From the IMG/VR virus record IMGVR_UViG_3300022540_001107, positions 1 to 28,104 of that record: DNA of 28,104 nt; one strand, given 5' to 3'. Under the pieces are notes generated by a model that was not told where the DNA came from, searched no databases, and saw only the letters and a list, made by a program, of their open reading frames with translations. Within the stretch, counting starts at the first letter, position 1. Each line of letters starts with the position of its first letter. Shown here one piece after another: positions 1 to 7,382 of this stretch. The DNA is from a virus. A program made the position numbers and the translations under genes.

Positions 1-72
1 GGCGGCGGGCAGGGACGGAAGGGCCGAAGCAAAGGGATTTCGGGCGGCGATCGGGGCGGGGTGAGGGATTAG
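1..72 (+). CDS. 3' end of an unidentified upstream gene (partial)
   Basis: The window opens inside GC-rich sequence that is open in frame 1 up to a TAG at 70-72, giving a Gly/Arg-rich tail. By position, just upstream of connector and portal genes, this could be the C-terminus of a terminase large subunit. The piece is too short to recognise, and the other two forward frames are also open for 60 or more bases, so the frame itself is uncertain. Confidence 0.25.
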   Translation, partial: GGGQGRKGRSKGISGGDRGGVRD

Positions 73-93
73 GAGCGGCCTGGATGGCTGAAA

Positions 94-129
94 GATAGAA
101 GGTGAGAAGATTAGAAGGTGGGAAGGTGA
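94..129. repeat. AGAAGGTG-type tandem repeat
   Basis: A purine-rich tract made of variants of the 8-mer AGAAGGTG lies directly in front of the ATG at 134, and its last unit can serve as the Shine-Dalgarno sequence. A second tract of the same family lies at 8761-8796, there inside a coding region. Confidence 0.6.
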
Positions 130-133
130 CACC

Positions 134-298
134 ATGAAAATAGAACAGAAGGATTTTGAAAGAGTAATTATGTTGGCATATAAGCGTGGTGTAGTTAGGA
201 AATCTGAACTTTTTATATCAGACGAAGAAGTTAAAGAGGTTATTAATGATCTTTATGATCTATTGAAATATGAACATCGAACATCCAACATCGAATGA
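134..298 (+). CDS. small hypothetical protein (54 aa)
   Basis: An unrecognised 54-residue ORF beginning MKIEQKDFERVIML and ending in a TGA at 296-298. A purine-rich GGAAGGTG sequence lies 5-12 nt upstream. The protein looks helical and charged. Its last residues (about EHRTSNIE) are encoded by a heptamer repeat tract at 272-299, so the original C-terminus may have been replaced by repeat sequence. It overlaps the next gene by 29 nt in another frame. By position it sits between the presumed terminase and the connector genes. It could be a real small phage gene or a remnant; I do not recognise a family. Confidence 0.4.
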   Translation: MKIEQKDFERVIMLAYKRGVVRKSELFISDEEVKEVINDLYDLLKYEHRTSNIE

Positions 299-539
299 TG
301 AATTAATGAAAAACATCCCGGCGAAAATCGAGTGTTTGAAAGGGGCGGATCAAATCTGCGGATTTGTTAAGGAAGATCCCAAGCAGATTCTTTTTTTGAT
401 CGAGCATGAGAATTTGCCGGCCTGGAAACGGAACGGGGAGAGGACCTGGCGGGCGTTGAATGTGGATTTGTATAACTGGATGGCGTATCAGCGGAATAAG
501 TATTTGAAAAATACGGCGAAATACATCAAGGAAGGTTAA
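270..539 (+). CDS. small winged-helix/excisionase-like DNA-binding protein
   Basis: An 89-aa protein. Residues ~25-75 resemble the MerR/excisionase-type winged helix: a predicted helix-turn-helix (DQICGFVKEDPKQILFLIE), then LPAWKRNGERTWRA like the wing that reads 'P..R.G..WRA', then DLYNWM. Such proteins act as small terminase subunits, excisionases or regulators. Upstream of gpW and portal genes, a packaging role is conceivable but not shown. The first ~12 residues come from a heptamer repeat, so the ATG at 306 (MKNIPAKIE) may be the true start. Neither start has a convincing Shine-Dalgarno sequence. The stop is followed directly by an inverted repeat. Confidence 0.55.
   Translation: MNIEHPTSNDELMKNIPAKIECLKGADQICGFVKEDPKQILFLIEHENLPAWKRNGERTWRALNVDLYNWMAYQRNKYLKNTAKYIKEG
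272..299 (+). repeat. GAACATC heptamer tandem repeat
   Basis: Four consecutive heptamers are visible: GAACATC (272-278), GAACATC (279-285), CAACATC (286-292) and GAATGAT (293-299). They overlap the end of the 54-aa ORF and the start of the 89-aa ORF, so both termini are partly written in repeat sequence. Confidence 0.65.
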
Positions 540-543
540 ATAT

Positions 544-614
544 CGCTACTAAGGCACAAAGGCACCAAAGTTTTTTTAAATAAATTTCCTTAGTGTCTTT
601 GTGTCTTGGTGGCG
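544..614. repeat. CACAAAG-type inverted repeat, copy 1
   Basis: Two 27-nt arms (544-570 and 588-614) are inverted copies matching at 21 of 27 positions, with all mismatches transitions. They are separated by a 17-nt A/T-rich loop. The units are 7-8 nt (GGCACAAA, GGCACCAAAG). In RNA this would form a long hairpin between the 89-aa gene and the connector gene. Related copies lie at 986-1055 and 6681-6801. Confidence 0.75.
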
Positions 615-669
615 ATAATTGCTTGTCAACATCTTTTTAGCCCCTTTTTTCATCTTTTTAAGCCCTTTT

Positions 670-750
670 ATCGTTGGATAACGATTTTTTAAAAAACCCC
701 ATGATATGGTGAACGCAAGACAAGCAAATACTAATCCCAAGGGGTTTTTT
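670..750 (+). promoter_or_regulatory. leader of the connector gene: weak terminator-like hairpin and SD-sequestering stem
   Basis: Two structures are visible. ATCGTT (670-675) pairs with AACGAT (680-685) and is followed by T686-690, a weak intrinsic-terminator shape. AAAAAACCCC (691-700) is perfectly complementary to GGGGTTTTTT (741-750), which contains part of the AAGGGG ribosome-binding site of the gene starting at 752. Folding would hide that site. No convincing promoter was found here. Confidence 0.4.
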
Positions 751-751
751 T

Positions 752-970
752 ATGGTTGTTCTCACCTATACTGAGCAGCTTGAGCAAATCGATACCGCCA
801 TCACCGCTATTCTCACGGGCGCGCAATCCTATTCCGTGGGGAGCCGATCCAAAACCAATCCGGAACTTAAAACATTAATGGATGAGCGAAAGCGCCTGCG
901 GGTATTGGCGGACCGGGAAACGGACGGCGGCGGGATTCGTGTGCGGGGAGTGACGCCGGTTACTGATTGA
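752..970 (+). CDS. gpW-like head-tail connector protein
   Basis: A 72-aa protein whose N-terminal helix and central region (QLEQIDTAITAILTGAQSYS then LKTLMDERKRLRVL) follow the gpW pattern: helix, 'GaqSYsvgsRS' hairpin, helix. gpW-family proteins attach beneath the portal after DNA packaging and form the site for tail joining. Length fits lambda gpW (68 aa). The position directly before the portal is the lambda order W-B. The ATG is preceded by AAGGGG, which can pair with an upstream C-rich segment. The C-terminus is Gly-rich and probably disordered. The family call rests on pattern and synteny. Confidence 0.75.
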   Translation: MVVLTYTEQLEQIDTAITAILTGAQSYSVGSRSKTNPELKTLMDERKRLRVLADRETDGGGIRVRGVTPVTD

Positions 971-985
971 TGAAAAGAAAGAATA

Positions 986-1055
986 GCCACAAAGACACGA
1001 AGACACCAGAGTTTTTATTAAAAAAATATTCTTAGTGCCTTAGTACCTTAGTGGC
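986..1055. repeat. CACAAAG-type inverted repeat, copy 2
   Basis: The left arm (about 986-1011, starting GCCACAAAGACACGAAG) and the right arm (1031-1055, ending CCTTAGTGGC) are imperfect inverted copies around an A/T-rich loop. The repeat fills the gap between the gpW-like gene and the portal gene, and the portal start follows 20 nt later without a clear Shine-Dalgarno sequence. Confidence 0.7.
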
Positions 1056-1075
1056 AACAAAAAGAATTTAAAAGT

Positions 1076-2701
1076 ATGCGGGAAATCAGGCACCAAAAAA
1101 TCGAGGTAAAACAGAATATCATTGACCGCGTGGTCAATTTTGTTTCGCCCGGGCGCGGGGCGCAGCGGATGCGGGCACGATATTTCATGGCTCTGGCAGG
1201 CGCATATCACGGGGCGTCCAAAAAGAGGCGGCCTCTTTCCGAATGGTCGCCCCGCGGGGGGGATGCGGATACGGACATTATTGGCGAGCTTCCCACATTG
1301 CGCGAGCGGTCCCGGGATCTGATCCGGAACAATCCTCTGGCGTGCGGCGCCATTAATACCAAAGTTACTTCCGTGGTGGGTACGGGATTGAAATTAAAAT
1401 CCCGGATTGACCGGAATATTTTAAACCTGGACGAAGATCAAGCCGATGCCTGGGAGTCTCACACCGAGGCGGAATGGCGGCTCTGGGCCGAGTCCAATGA
1501 TTGCGATGTCGCGGGCGCCCAAAACTTTACTGGTCTCCAGGATCTTGGATTTCGGTCCACGCTGGAAAACGGGGACGTGTTCGTGCTTACGCCGTCAAAA
1601 GCCGATAAGTTCCGCACGTATCTCCTGCAGCTCCAATTAATCGAAGCGGATCGGGTGTGCAATAAAGACAACGCCCAGGACACGGATACCCTGGCCGGCG
1701 GTATTTTAAAGGATTCCAACGGCCGTCCCAAAGAATACCAAATCCTCAAAGGACATCCCGGCAACATATATGCCAAATCAAATGAGTGGAGCACCGTGTC
1801 CGCGTACGGCGCCAAGACCGGCCGGCGCAATATGCTTCATCTATTCAGAAAGCTCCGGGTGGGACAATCCCGGGGAGTACCCGATCTGGCCCCGGTGATC
1901 GAAACCCTGAAACAATTGGGTCGCTATACCGGCGCGGAGGTGGATGCGGCGCTGATCAGCGCATTTTTTACCGTGTTCATCAAATCCGAATACCATGCGG
2001 GAATGTCTCCCATGCAGCCTACGACCGAGACCGGTGGAAAATCCACGGACAAGGATTATAAAATGGCACCGGGCGCTATTCTGGACTTGCTGCCCAGCGA
2101 AGATATTTCCACGGCCAACCCTGGCCGGCCTAATCAGTCCTTTGACGGCTTTGTTCTGGCTATATCCCGCCAGATCGGCGTGGCATTGGAGCTGCCCTTT
2201 GAAATCCTGGTCAAACATTTTACGGCCAGCTATTCGGCGGCCCGTGCCGCGCTTTTAGAGGCGTGGCGGTTTTACATGGGCCGGAGAAAATGGCTGGAAG
2301 ATGTGCTTTGCAAGCCGGTGTATGAATTATGGATGACCGAGGCTGTGGCCCTGGGCCGGATCGCGGCGCCGGGGTTTTTGAATGGGGATCCTTTGATCAA
2401 AATGGCGTACCTGGGATCCGAATGGACCGGGCCGTCAAAGGGCCAGATCGACGAGTTCAAGGAAGTCAACGCCGCCGAAAAACGCCTGGCCTTGACTCTG
2501 ACAACCCATTCCGAGGAAACAGCGGCTCTGACCGGCGGGGACTGGGAGCAGAAGTTTCCCCAGCGGGCTAAAGAGGAGCAGATGAAAAAAGATGCCGGCA
2601 TGGGCGCGGCCGCTGTTGTGGCGCCGGCGGAACCTCCCGAGCCCGAAGAAGATGATAACCAGGGCTCTGATTTGGAAGGTGAAACAAAAACCGAAGAATA
2701 A
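1076..2701 (+). CDS. portal protein, lambda gpB family
   Basis: A 541-aa portal, the dodecameric ring at the head vertex through which DNA is packaged and the tail attached. The N-terminus carries the family signature: a short amphipathic region, then AP-like 'GGDADTDIIGELPTLRERSR' and 'DLIRNNPLA' (residues 61-89), followed by 'VVGTGLKLKSR' (100-110). The helical stem region near 'ARAALLEAWRFYMGRRKWL' also fits. Length matches lambda gpB (533 aa). The last ~40 residues are acidic and low-complexity. It sits between the gpW-like gene and the S49 protease, as in lambda. The ATG has no good Shine-Dalgarno sequence. Confidence 0.93.
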   Translation: MREIRHQKIEVKQNIIDRVVNFVSPGRGAQRMRARYFMALAGAYHGASKKRRPLSEWSPRGGDADTDIIGELPTLRERSRDLIRNNPLACGAINTKVTSVVGTGLKLKSRIDRNILNLDEDQADAWESHTEAEWRLWAESNDCDVAGAQNFTGLQDLGFRSTLENGDVFVLTPSKADKFRTYLLQLQLIEADRVCNKDNAQDTDTLAGGILKDSNGRPKEYQILKGHPGNIYAKSNEWSTVSAYGAKTGRRNMLHLFRKLRVGQSRGVPDLAPVIETLKQLGRYTGAEVDAALISAFFTVFIKSEYHAGMSPMQPTTETGGKSTDKDYKMAPGAILDLLPSEDISTANPGRPNQSFDGFVLAISRQIGVALELPFEILVKHFTASYSAARAALLEAWRFYMGRRKWLEDVLCKPVYELWMTEAVALGRIAAPGFLNGDPLIKMAYLGSEWTGPSKGQIDEFKEVNAAEKRLALTLTTHSEETAALTGGDWEQKFPQRAKEEQMKKDAGMGAAAVVAPAEPPEPEEDDNQGSDLEGETKTEE

Positions 2702-2713
2702 AAAAAGAAGGAA

Positions 2714-2789
2714 ACCGCGAATGGACGCAAATACACGCTAATTTTTTTTAAAAAAAAAACATTTATGTCCATTTGCGTTTATTTGCGGT
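2714..2789. repeat. CGCAAAT-type inverted repeat
   Basis: The left arm at 2714-2742 (starts ACCGCGAATGGACGC) and the right arm at 2761-2789 (ends TTATTTGCGGT) are imperfect inverted copies separated by an A/T homopolymer loop. The repeat fills the gap between portal and protease genes. It is a family distinct from the CACAAAG type but shares its layout. Confidence 0.7.
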
Positions 2790-2798
2790 GAAAAAAAA

Positions 2799-3722
2799 AT
2801 GAAAATAATTGACGTGCTCACTAGCCCCTGGGCCATTGTGCCGGAAAAGCTATATGAAATCCAGGAGATCTATTCCACGCACTTGCGCGGGGAGAAGATT
2901 GATCTTGCGGCCATCGAGGCCAAGGTCGGAAAACCCCTGGAGAATGAAGTCAAAGATTATGACGTGATTAATAATATGGCAGTAATTCCCATCCACGGAG
3001 TCACGGCCAAGCGGGCCAATATGTTCATGCGAATTTCCGGGGGTGTGTCCACGGAATTAGCTGGCAGGGATATAACCGAGGCGCTCAATGATCCGGACAT
3101 CAAAGGCATTGTGCTGGATATCGATTCACCGGGCGGTACCGTGGACGGAACCCTGGAGTTAGCCAATATTATTTTCGAGGGCCGGGATAAAAAGCCCATC
3201 GTGGCGTATTCAGACGGGATCATGGCATCGGCGGCTTGCTGGATCGGGTCTGCTGCAAATGAAATTTATATTTCCGGAGAAACGGTACAGACCGGATCCA
3301 TCGGCGTGGTGGCCAACCACGTGGATTATTCTCAGTATGAAAAAAAAAGAGGCATCAAAACCACGGAGGTTTATGCGGGCAAGTACAAGCGGATAGTGTC
3401 CCAGTATAAACCGCTCTCCAAAGACGGGAAGCAAGAGCTTCAGGACCGGGTGAATTATATGTATTCGGTGTTTGTGGACACCATCGCCCGGCATCGGGGC
3501 GTATCCTCGGAAACGGTTTTAGAAAACATGGCGGACGGCAAAGTTTTTATCGGGAATCAAGGAATTACCGCTGGCCTGGTGGACGGTGTTTCCACCCTGG
3601 ACCGGCTTATACATACCACCATGCCGGTGTTGCATGAAAATAAACAAGTGGAGTCAAAGCTGTTAATCTTAAACGAGGAGATGAAAAATGAATTTAGAGG
3701 AATTCAAAACCAAATATCCTGA
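2799..3722 (+). CDS. S49 family (SppA/gpC-like) prohead maturation protease
   Basis: A 307-aa serine protease of the SppA/ClpP-fold S49 family. Phage members cleave scaffold and portal during head maturation. 'AVIPIHGVTA' (61-70) starts the fold, 'IVLDIDSPGGTVDG' (104-117) is the oxyanion segment, and 'GIMASAACW' contains the likely nucleophile S144. 'YAGKYKRI' contains the likely general base K195, 51 residues later; the spacing is like that in bacterial SppA. The C-terminus overlaps the next gene by 35 nt in another frame. In lambda the scaffold is encoded inside gpC, whereas here it is a separate overlapping gene. Confidence 0.92.
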   Translation: MKIIDVLTSPWAIVPEKLYEIQEIYSTHLRGEKIDLAAIEAKVGKPLENEVKDYDVINNMAVIPIHGVTAKRANMFMRISGGVSTELAGRDITEALNDPDIKGIVLDIDSPGGTVDGTLELANIIFEGRDKKPIVAYSDGIMASAACWIGSAANEIYISGETVQTGSIGVVANHVDYSQYEKKRGIKTTEVYAGKYKRIVSQYKPLSKDGKQELQDRVNYMYSVFVDTIARHRGVSSETVLENMADGKVFIGNQGITAGLVDGVSTLDRLIHTTMPVLHENKQVESKLLILNEEMKNEFRGIQNQIS

Positions 3723-4236
3723 TATCGCAAAGGCGCTGGTCGACGAAGGGGACAAGGCCGGATATGAAAAAGGATTTAATGACGGAGAAAAAACCGGCAT
3801 TGAAAAAGCCTCTCCGGAAAACCAGGATATCGCAAAAACAGAAGGGGCCACAGCCGAGCGCGAGCGCATTCAGTCCGTCCAGGATCAGCTTATTCCCGGG
3901 CATGAGGATCTCATCCAAACCCTGATGTTCGACGGTGAAACCACGGGTCCCGAAGCGGCGGTAAAAATTCTGGTTGCGGAAAAGAAGCTGCGTACGGACA
4001 CCCTTGAACAGCATCAAAAAGATGCGCCGGACGCCCTGCCCGATCCGTCCACGGACAAGGATACGAAAACTCCGGATAAAGATTCGGACCTGCCGGTGGA
4101 AGAGCGGGCCAAAGCGGCCTGGGACAAAGATCCTGTGATTCGCAAAGAATTTGACGGGGATTATGACGCGTACCTGGCAGCGGAAAGGGCTATATTAAAA
4201 GGCCAGGCTAAAGTTTTGGGGTCAAAAATCAAATAA
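3688..4236 (+). CDS. scaffold-like capsid assembly protein
   Basis: A 182-aa, highly charged protein with predicted long helices. The segment 'TEGATAERERIQSVQDQLIPG' (around residues 50-70) through 'AAVKILVAEKK' (~90-100) resembles the C-terminal scaffold-like portion that often follows phage S49/ClpP proteases. Residues ~105-140 are D/P/K-rich and probably disordered. The start is supported by GAGGAG about 8 nt upstream and lies inside the protease gene, giving a 35-nt overlap that echoes the lambda C/Nu3 nesting. Inferred role: internal scaffold, probably a substrate of the upstream protease. Confidence 0.65.
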   Translation: MNLEEFKTKYPDIAKALVDEGDKAGYEKGFNDGEKTGIEKASPENQDIAKTEGATAERERIQSVQDQLIPGHEDLIQTLMFDGETTGPEAAVKILVAEKKLRTDTLEQHQKDAPDALPDPSTDKDTKTPDKDSDLPVEERAKAAWDKDPVIRKEFDGDYDAYLAAERAILKGQAKVLGSKIK

Positions 4237-4270
4237 TAAGAAAAACACTTTAACATAGGAGATTTATAAA

Positions 4271-5029
4271 ATGACTACTTTAGCTGCTGATACTCCCAGG
4301 GACTATGAACTGGGGGAAAGAAATGAATACCCGGTCATTGCCGCTGACATTATTTATGAAGGGTCCGCTGCTGGCCTGGTGATTGCGTCCGGCCATGCAA
4401 GACCGTTGACATCTGTGGATAAGTTTGTGGGATTTGCCGAGGCCAAGGCGGACAATTCCGCCGGCGCGGCCGCGGCCATCAACGTGCGCACCATCAAACG
4501 GGGCGCGATCCAGTTGTCCGTGACCGGTGCGGTAATTACCGATGTGGGGCAGCCTGTTTATGCCCAGGACGATAATGCGTTTTCGTTCCTGAAAACATCC
4601 GGCGTGTTTATTGGATTTATGCGGCGGTATGTGAGCGCCGGCGTTGCCATCGTGGAGTTTGATGTGGACGTGCTCAGAGATCCCCACGACGGAATGGTAG
4701 CTGAAACCCTGTCCGGAACCAAAACCCTGGATGCATTGGATACCGGGAAAGTCTTTTTTGTGGATACCGACGCATTTGCTATCACTTTGCCTGCGGTTGC
4801 AAAAATGGGATTTCGGATTGTAAATGGTTTGGGTTATGGTTTGTCGATTATCACAATTTCACCTAATGCTGCCGACAATATCCAGCCCACGGACCTTACG
4901 GCGGTGGATGACAAGGATCTGATCAATACCAAAGCCACTGCAAATCGCGGGGATATGGTCGATCTTGCGTACGGCGATGCAACCGGATGGGTCGCCGACA
5001 ACATGATCGGTACCTGGGCGAAGGAATAA
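4271..5029 (+). CDS. capsid decoration-like protein with an extra C-terminal beta domain
   Basis: A 252-aa protein placed between scaffold and major capsid, the position of lambda gpD. Residues 1-135 look like the DUF2190/gpD-type beta-tulip of head decoration proteins: 'VIAADIIYEGSAAGLV', a Gly/Ala-rich middle and 'GVFIGFMRRYVSAGVAIVEF'. Residues ~140-252 form a second domain starting 'SGTKTLDALDTGKVFFVDT' that resembles small beta domains found on phage fibres and head fibres. The extra domain may project from the capsid surface. A purine-rich 'TAGGAG' lies upstream. The family call is by pattern and position, not by search. Confidence 0.65.
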   Translation: MTTLAADTPRDYELGERNEYPVIAADIIYEGSAAGLVIASGHARPLTSVDKFVGFAEAKADNSAGAAAAINVRTIKRGAIQLSVTGAVITDVGQPVYAQDDNAFSFLKTSGVFIGFMRRYVSAGVAIVEFDVDVLRDPHDGMVAETLSGTKTLDALDTGKVFFVDTDAFAITLPAVAKMGFRIVNGLGYGLSIITISPNAADNIQPTDLTAVDDKDLINTKATANRGDMVDLAYGDATGWVADNMIGTWAKE

Positions 5030-5076
5030 CCAATAACTAATAATTAACAACTAATTATTAACGATTAATTATTAGA
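5030..5076. repeat. TTAATAA-type repeat, copy 1
   Basis: An A/T-only tract with units such as ACTAATAATTAACAA and TTAATTATTAG arranged as inverted arms. It lies immediately after the decoration gene stop and is followed by the AAGGAG ribosome-binding site of the major capsid gene. Family members recur at 8341, 11825, 21879, 26816 and 27762. Confidence 0.7.
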
Positions 5077-5093
5077 AAATAAGGAGACACAAA

Positions 5094-6041
5094 ATGGACA
5101 AACTAACCGAAAGACAAGTTATCGGTACTTTTTATAAAACCCTGGAGCAGGATGAGGGTGTCGGTTGGGTCAACCTGGTGGCGAATCTTTTTACGTCGGA
5201 TCAGGCATCAGAAGAATATACCTGGTTAGGGCAGGCTCCGGCGTTGCGCGAATGGATCGGTGGCAGAAATGCCAAAGGACTGCGTGAGCAAAGCATGACG
5301 ATTCGCAATAAACATTATGAAGATACGCTGGAAATTCTTGTCAGGGATTTACGAAGGGATAAATCCGGGCAAGCGTTGATTCGCATTGCGGAAATGGCTC
5401 AAAGGGCAAATGCTCACTGGGCGAGTCTGCTGTCAACGCTCATAGTGGATGCCGAAGCAACCACATGTTATGACGGGCAGTATTTCTTTGACACGGATCA
5501 TTCCGAAGGTGATTCCGGTACCCAGAGTAATGATATCGATGTGGATATTTCGGCATTGCCGATTACAAAGTCAGGGACAACAACTGCCCCGAGTGTGGCC
5601 GATATACAGTTTGCAATCATGAAGGGTATTGAAACGATCGTCAATCTTGTGGATGATCAGGGGGAGCCAATGAATGAAACGGCCAATGCTTTTCTGGCCC
5701 TGGTTCCGCCCACCTTCATGCATGTCGCGCGTCAGGCTGTTGCAACGCCGTACCAGGTTGCGGCAGACCAAAGCGCTTTGTCGGAAATGCAAAAGGAATT
5801 TACCATCAAAGTGGTGCCAAATGTCAGATTAAGTGACTGGACCACAAAATTTGCAATGTTTCGAACCGATTCACGGCTCAAATCGTTTATTCGCCAGGAA
5901 GAAACAGGTGTAATGATGAAGGTCAAGGGTTATGGATCTGAATATGAGTTCGACAATGACGCTCATCAATACGGCATCGATACCTGGCGGAATGTGGGCT
6001 ACGGCATGTGGCAGCATTCATGTTTGGTGACGTTGACATAA
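5094..6041 (+). CDS. major capsid protein, Mu gpT family
   Basis: A 315-aa major head subunit. The diagnostic segment is 'CYDGQYFFDTDHSEGDSG' (125-142), typical of Mu gpT-like capsid proteins, with 'LREWIGGRNAKGL' (51-63) and a C-terminal 'YGIDTWRNVGYGMWQ' also characteristic. Length is usual for the family. The start has a strong AAGGAG eight nt upstream. With a lambda-type portal and connector this makes the head module a mosaic, a combination also known from other phages. The gene is followed by an inverted repeat with a GC-rich central hairpin. Confidence 0.9.
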   Translation: MDKLTERQVIGTFYKTLEQDEGVGWVNLVANLFTSDQASEEYTWLGQAPALREWIGGRNAKGLREQSMTIRNKHYEDTLEILVRDLRRDKSGQALIRIAEMAQRANAHWASLLSTLIVDAEATTCYDGQYFFDTDHSEGDSGTQSNDIDVDISALPITKSGTTTAPSVADIQFAIMKGIETIVNLVDDQGEPMNETANAFLALVPPTFMHVARQAVATPYQVAADQSALSEMQKEFTIKVVPNVRLSDWTTKFAMFRTDSRLKSFIRQEETGVMMKVKGYGSEYEFDNDAHQYGIDTWRNVGYGMWQHSCLVTLT

Positions 6042-6045
6042 AAGA

Positions 6046-6147
6046 AGTGCCTAAAGTGACTAAAGTTGAAAGTACTAAAGTTTAAAAAATGTGCCGCCTG
6101 CGGCGGCGACCTTAACTTTAGATCACTTCACACTTTAAACTTTGGAG
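6046..6147. repeat. CTAAAGT-type inverted repeat with GC-rich central hairpin
   Basis: Repeated CTAAAGT/TAAAGTT units on the left (6046-6083) face inverted units on the right (about 6111-6145). At the centre GCCGCC (6093-6098), loop TGC, GGCGGC (6102-6107) forms a perfect 6-bp GC stem. It lacks a T-tract, so it is not a canonical terminator. It could protect or punctuate the major capsid transcript. Confidence 0.6.
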
Positions 6148-6155
6148 TGATTTAA

Positions 6156-6395
6156 ATGAGAGAATACAAAACCTTGATAACCGTGGATCTTTGTTGCGGG
6201 CGAATCGGGCTTGCGGACGAGCAGGCCCGGTCCCGGGCAGGCAGGCTGAAAGAAGTCCGCAAGGGCGTCTATGAGATAGTTGCACCGGTGCAGTTCAAGG
6301 CCGGGGAGATTATCAGGATGGATGCTGTGCCAAAAGGCATTCGTTCGCGGTTTGAGATCGCAAGGGCTAAAGATGACGCTGAAAAACCAGCTTAG
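6156..6395 (+). CDS. small hypothetical head-region protein
   Basis: A 79-aa protein between the major capsid and the head-tail attachment gene. 'EQARSRAGRLKEVRKGVYEIV' and 'PVQFKAGEII' give it the look of a short basic phage protein seen in this position in other phages, but I do not recognise a defined function. Its ATG is preceded by GGAGTG. The last 23 nt overlap the next gene's start, suggesting translational coupling. Confidence 0.6.
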   Translation: MREYKTLITVDLCCGRIGLADEQARSRAGRLKEVRKGVYEIVAPVQFKAGEIIRMDAVPKGIRSRFEIARAKDDAEKPA

Positions 6396-6681
6396 TTCTG
6401 ATCTGCCGGTATTTTTCAATATCGACGATTTCGGCGAAACCGTGAGCTATAACAGCGTGGATATCGAGGCTGTTGTGGATCACGGTTTCGAGGAAGATGC
6501 GAATTCTTTATTCGATTTTGTCGATATCGAGGTCAAGGCGTCGGACGTTGCCACGGTCACGTATCGAACCGACACCCTGGTGTATGGCGGCCTGACATGG
6601 CGGTATCCGAAAATTGTCAGCCAGGACGTGCATACTAAGAAGATCCGGTTTATTCGGAATCAAAAGCCAAAAATAAGATAG
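6373..6681 (+). CDS. gpFII-like head-tail attachment protein
   Basis: A 102-aa protein starting MTLKNQLSSDLPVFFNIDDF. 'DLPVFFNIDDFGETVSY' followed by 'AVVDHGFEEDA' and a C-terminal 'GGLTWRYPKIVSQD' fits the small beta-barrel head-tail attachment family that joins connector and tail (lambda gpFII-like). The ORF is open further upstream to 6280, but that extension lies inside the previous gene in another frame. The ATG at 6373 gives the expected length (lambda FII is 117 aa) and a short coupled overlap. The stop is followed directly by a CACAAAG-type repeat. Confidence 0.65.
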   Translation: MTLKNQLSSDLPVFFNIDDFGETVSYNSVDIEAVVDHGFEEDANSLFDFVDIEVKASDVATVTYRTDTLVYGGLTWRYPKIVSQDVHTKKIRFIRNQKPKIR

Positions 6682-6801
6682 TCACAAAGGCACAAAGACA
6701 CCAAGGGTGTGTTTTTGAAAAAGAAAAAAAATAGCCACAAAGGCACAAAGACACCAAGTTTTTTTTAATAAAATCTTTTAGTGCCTTGGTGCCTTGGTGG
6801 C
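6681..6801. repeat. CACAAAG-type repeat, copy 3 with a duplicated left arm
   Basis: The left arm (GTCACAAAGGCACAAAG...) occurs twice, at about 6681-6704 and 6733-6758, and the right arm (GTGCCTTGGTGCCTTGGTGG) once at 6781-6800. It fills the gap before the tail terminator-like gene. An apparent upstream start at 6781 would read through this repeat. Confidence 0.7.
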
Positions 6802-6810
6802 AACAAAATA

Positions 6811-7281
6811 ATGAATATCTACACTCTCATAAATAACCTGGTCACGGCGGTGGCGCAGGATGCCGAATTGTCCGCCTGGACACTGGCCAATTACGGGCAA
6901 AAGCATAATGTGTATCTGGATCAGGATGAGCGGGATCCGCCCGGGGAATCGGACGCTCCGGACGTGCAGTTTCATTCGCCGTCAAAATCCGCGGATGAGG
7001 AGAACCGGATCGTGGAATACGGCGTGGGTGTTTATATCGTGATTTATGATGCGGCCGTCGAGACCCGGGCAGAGGACAACGTGGAAGAATTCACGGCTAC
7101 TCAAAAGCTGGTGGAATTTATCAATCGGATTCTGACCGTGATCCGGGCGGCCAAGCCTGTTGATTTCGTCATGGGGTTTGACTGGATGACGGATACCATT
7201 ACCAGTTTTCCGAATTTCGAGGCGGATGTGGCCATCGGGTTTCGGGAACGGATGCTGATCGGGGATGATCCCTTGGATTGA
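6811..7281 (+). CDS. tail terminator/tail completion-like protein
   Basis: A 156-aa protein beginning MNIYTLINNLVTAVAQDAEL. The layout (N-terminal helix, 'WTLANYGQKHNVYLDQDERD', a central beta strand 'RIVEYGVGVYIVIYDA', a helix 'EFTATQKLVEFINRILTVI' and a closing strand) is that of small alpha/beta tail terminator proteins, which cap the tail tube and join it to the head. It sits immediately before the tail tube gene, where lambda U lies. The ORF is open upstream to 6781, but those codons are repeat sequence, so 6811 is preferred. There is no clear Shine-Dalgarno sequence. Confidence 0.6.
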   Translation: MNIYTLINNLVTAVAQDAELSAWTLANYGQKHNVYLDQDERDPPGESDAPDVQFHSPSKSADEENRIVEYGVGVYIVIYDAAVETRAEDNVEEFTATQKLVEFINRILTVIRAAKPVDFVMGFDWMTDTITSFPNFEADVAIGFRERMLIGDDPLD

Positions 7282-7363
7282 CCTTGGATTGATGATTGAA
7301 AAGGGGATTGTTGACTGTTTTTATCAATCATAAATCAACAATCATAAATCGACAATCCAATAA
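7272..7363. repeat. CAATCAT-type inverted repeat, copy 1
   Basis: The left half holds TGATTG/GGATTG units (about 7272-7311), and the right half holds CAATCATAAAT and CAACAATCATAAATCGACAA heptad units (about 7324-7362). Part of the left half forms the end of the preceding gene. It is followed by GGAGG, the ribosome-binding site of the tail tube gene. Related copies lie at 14428 and 22151. Confidence 0.7.
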
Positions 7364-7382
7364 ATTTACGGAGGAAATTTAA

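Noticed and set aside
2272-2772. 166-aa minus-strand ORF under the portal gene, and similar minus-strand ORFs under tail tube, tape measure and fibre genes
   Set aside because: They are complementary shadows of confidently identified structural genes, with Ser/Arg/Pro-biased composition and no ribosome-binding sites of note.
6093-6107. Intrinsic terminator after the major capsid gene
   Set aside because: The GC stem is good, but no T-tract follows; kept only as a hairpin within a repeat.
6280-6372. Upstream extension of the gpFII-like gene to 6280
   Set aside because: It overlaps most of the preceding gene in another frame. The ATG at 6373 gives the family's usual length and a short coupled overlap.
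6781-6810. Upstream start of the tail terminator-like gene at 6781
   Set aside because: The first ten codons would be read from the right arm of a CACAAAG-type repeat; the ATG at 6811 starts a normal N-terminus.
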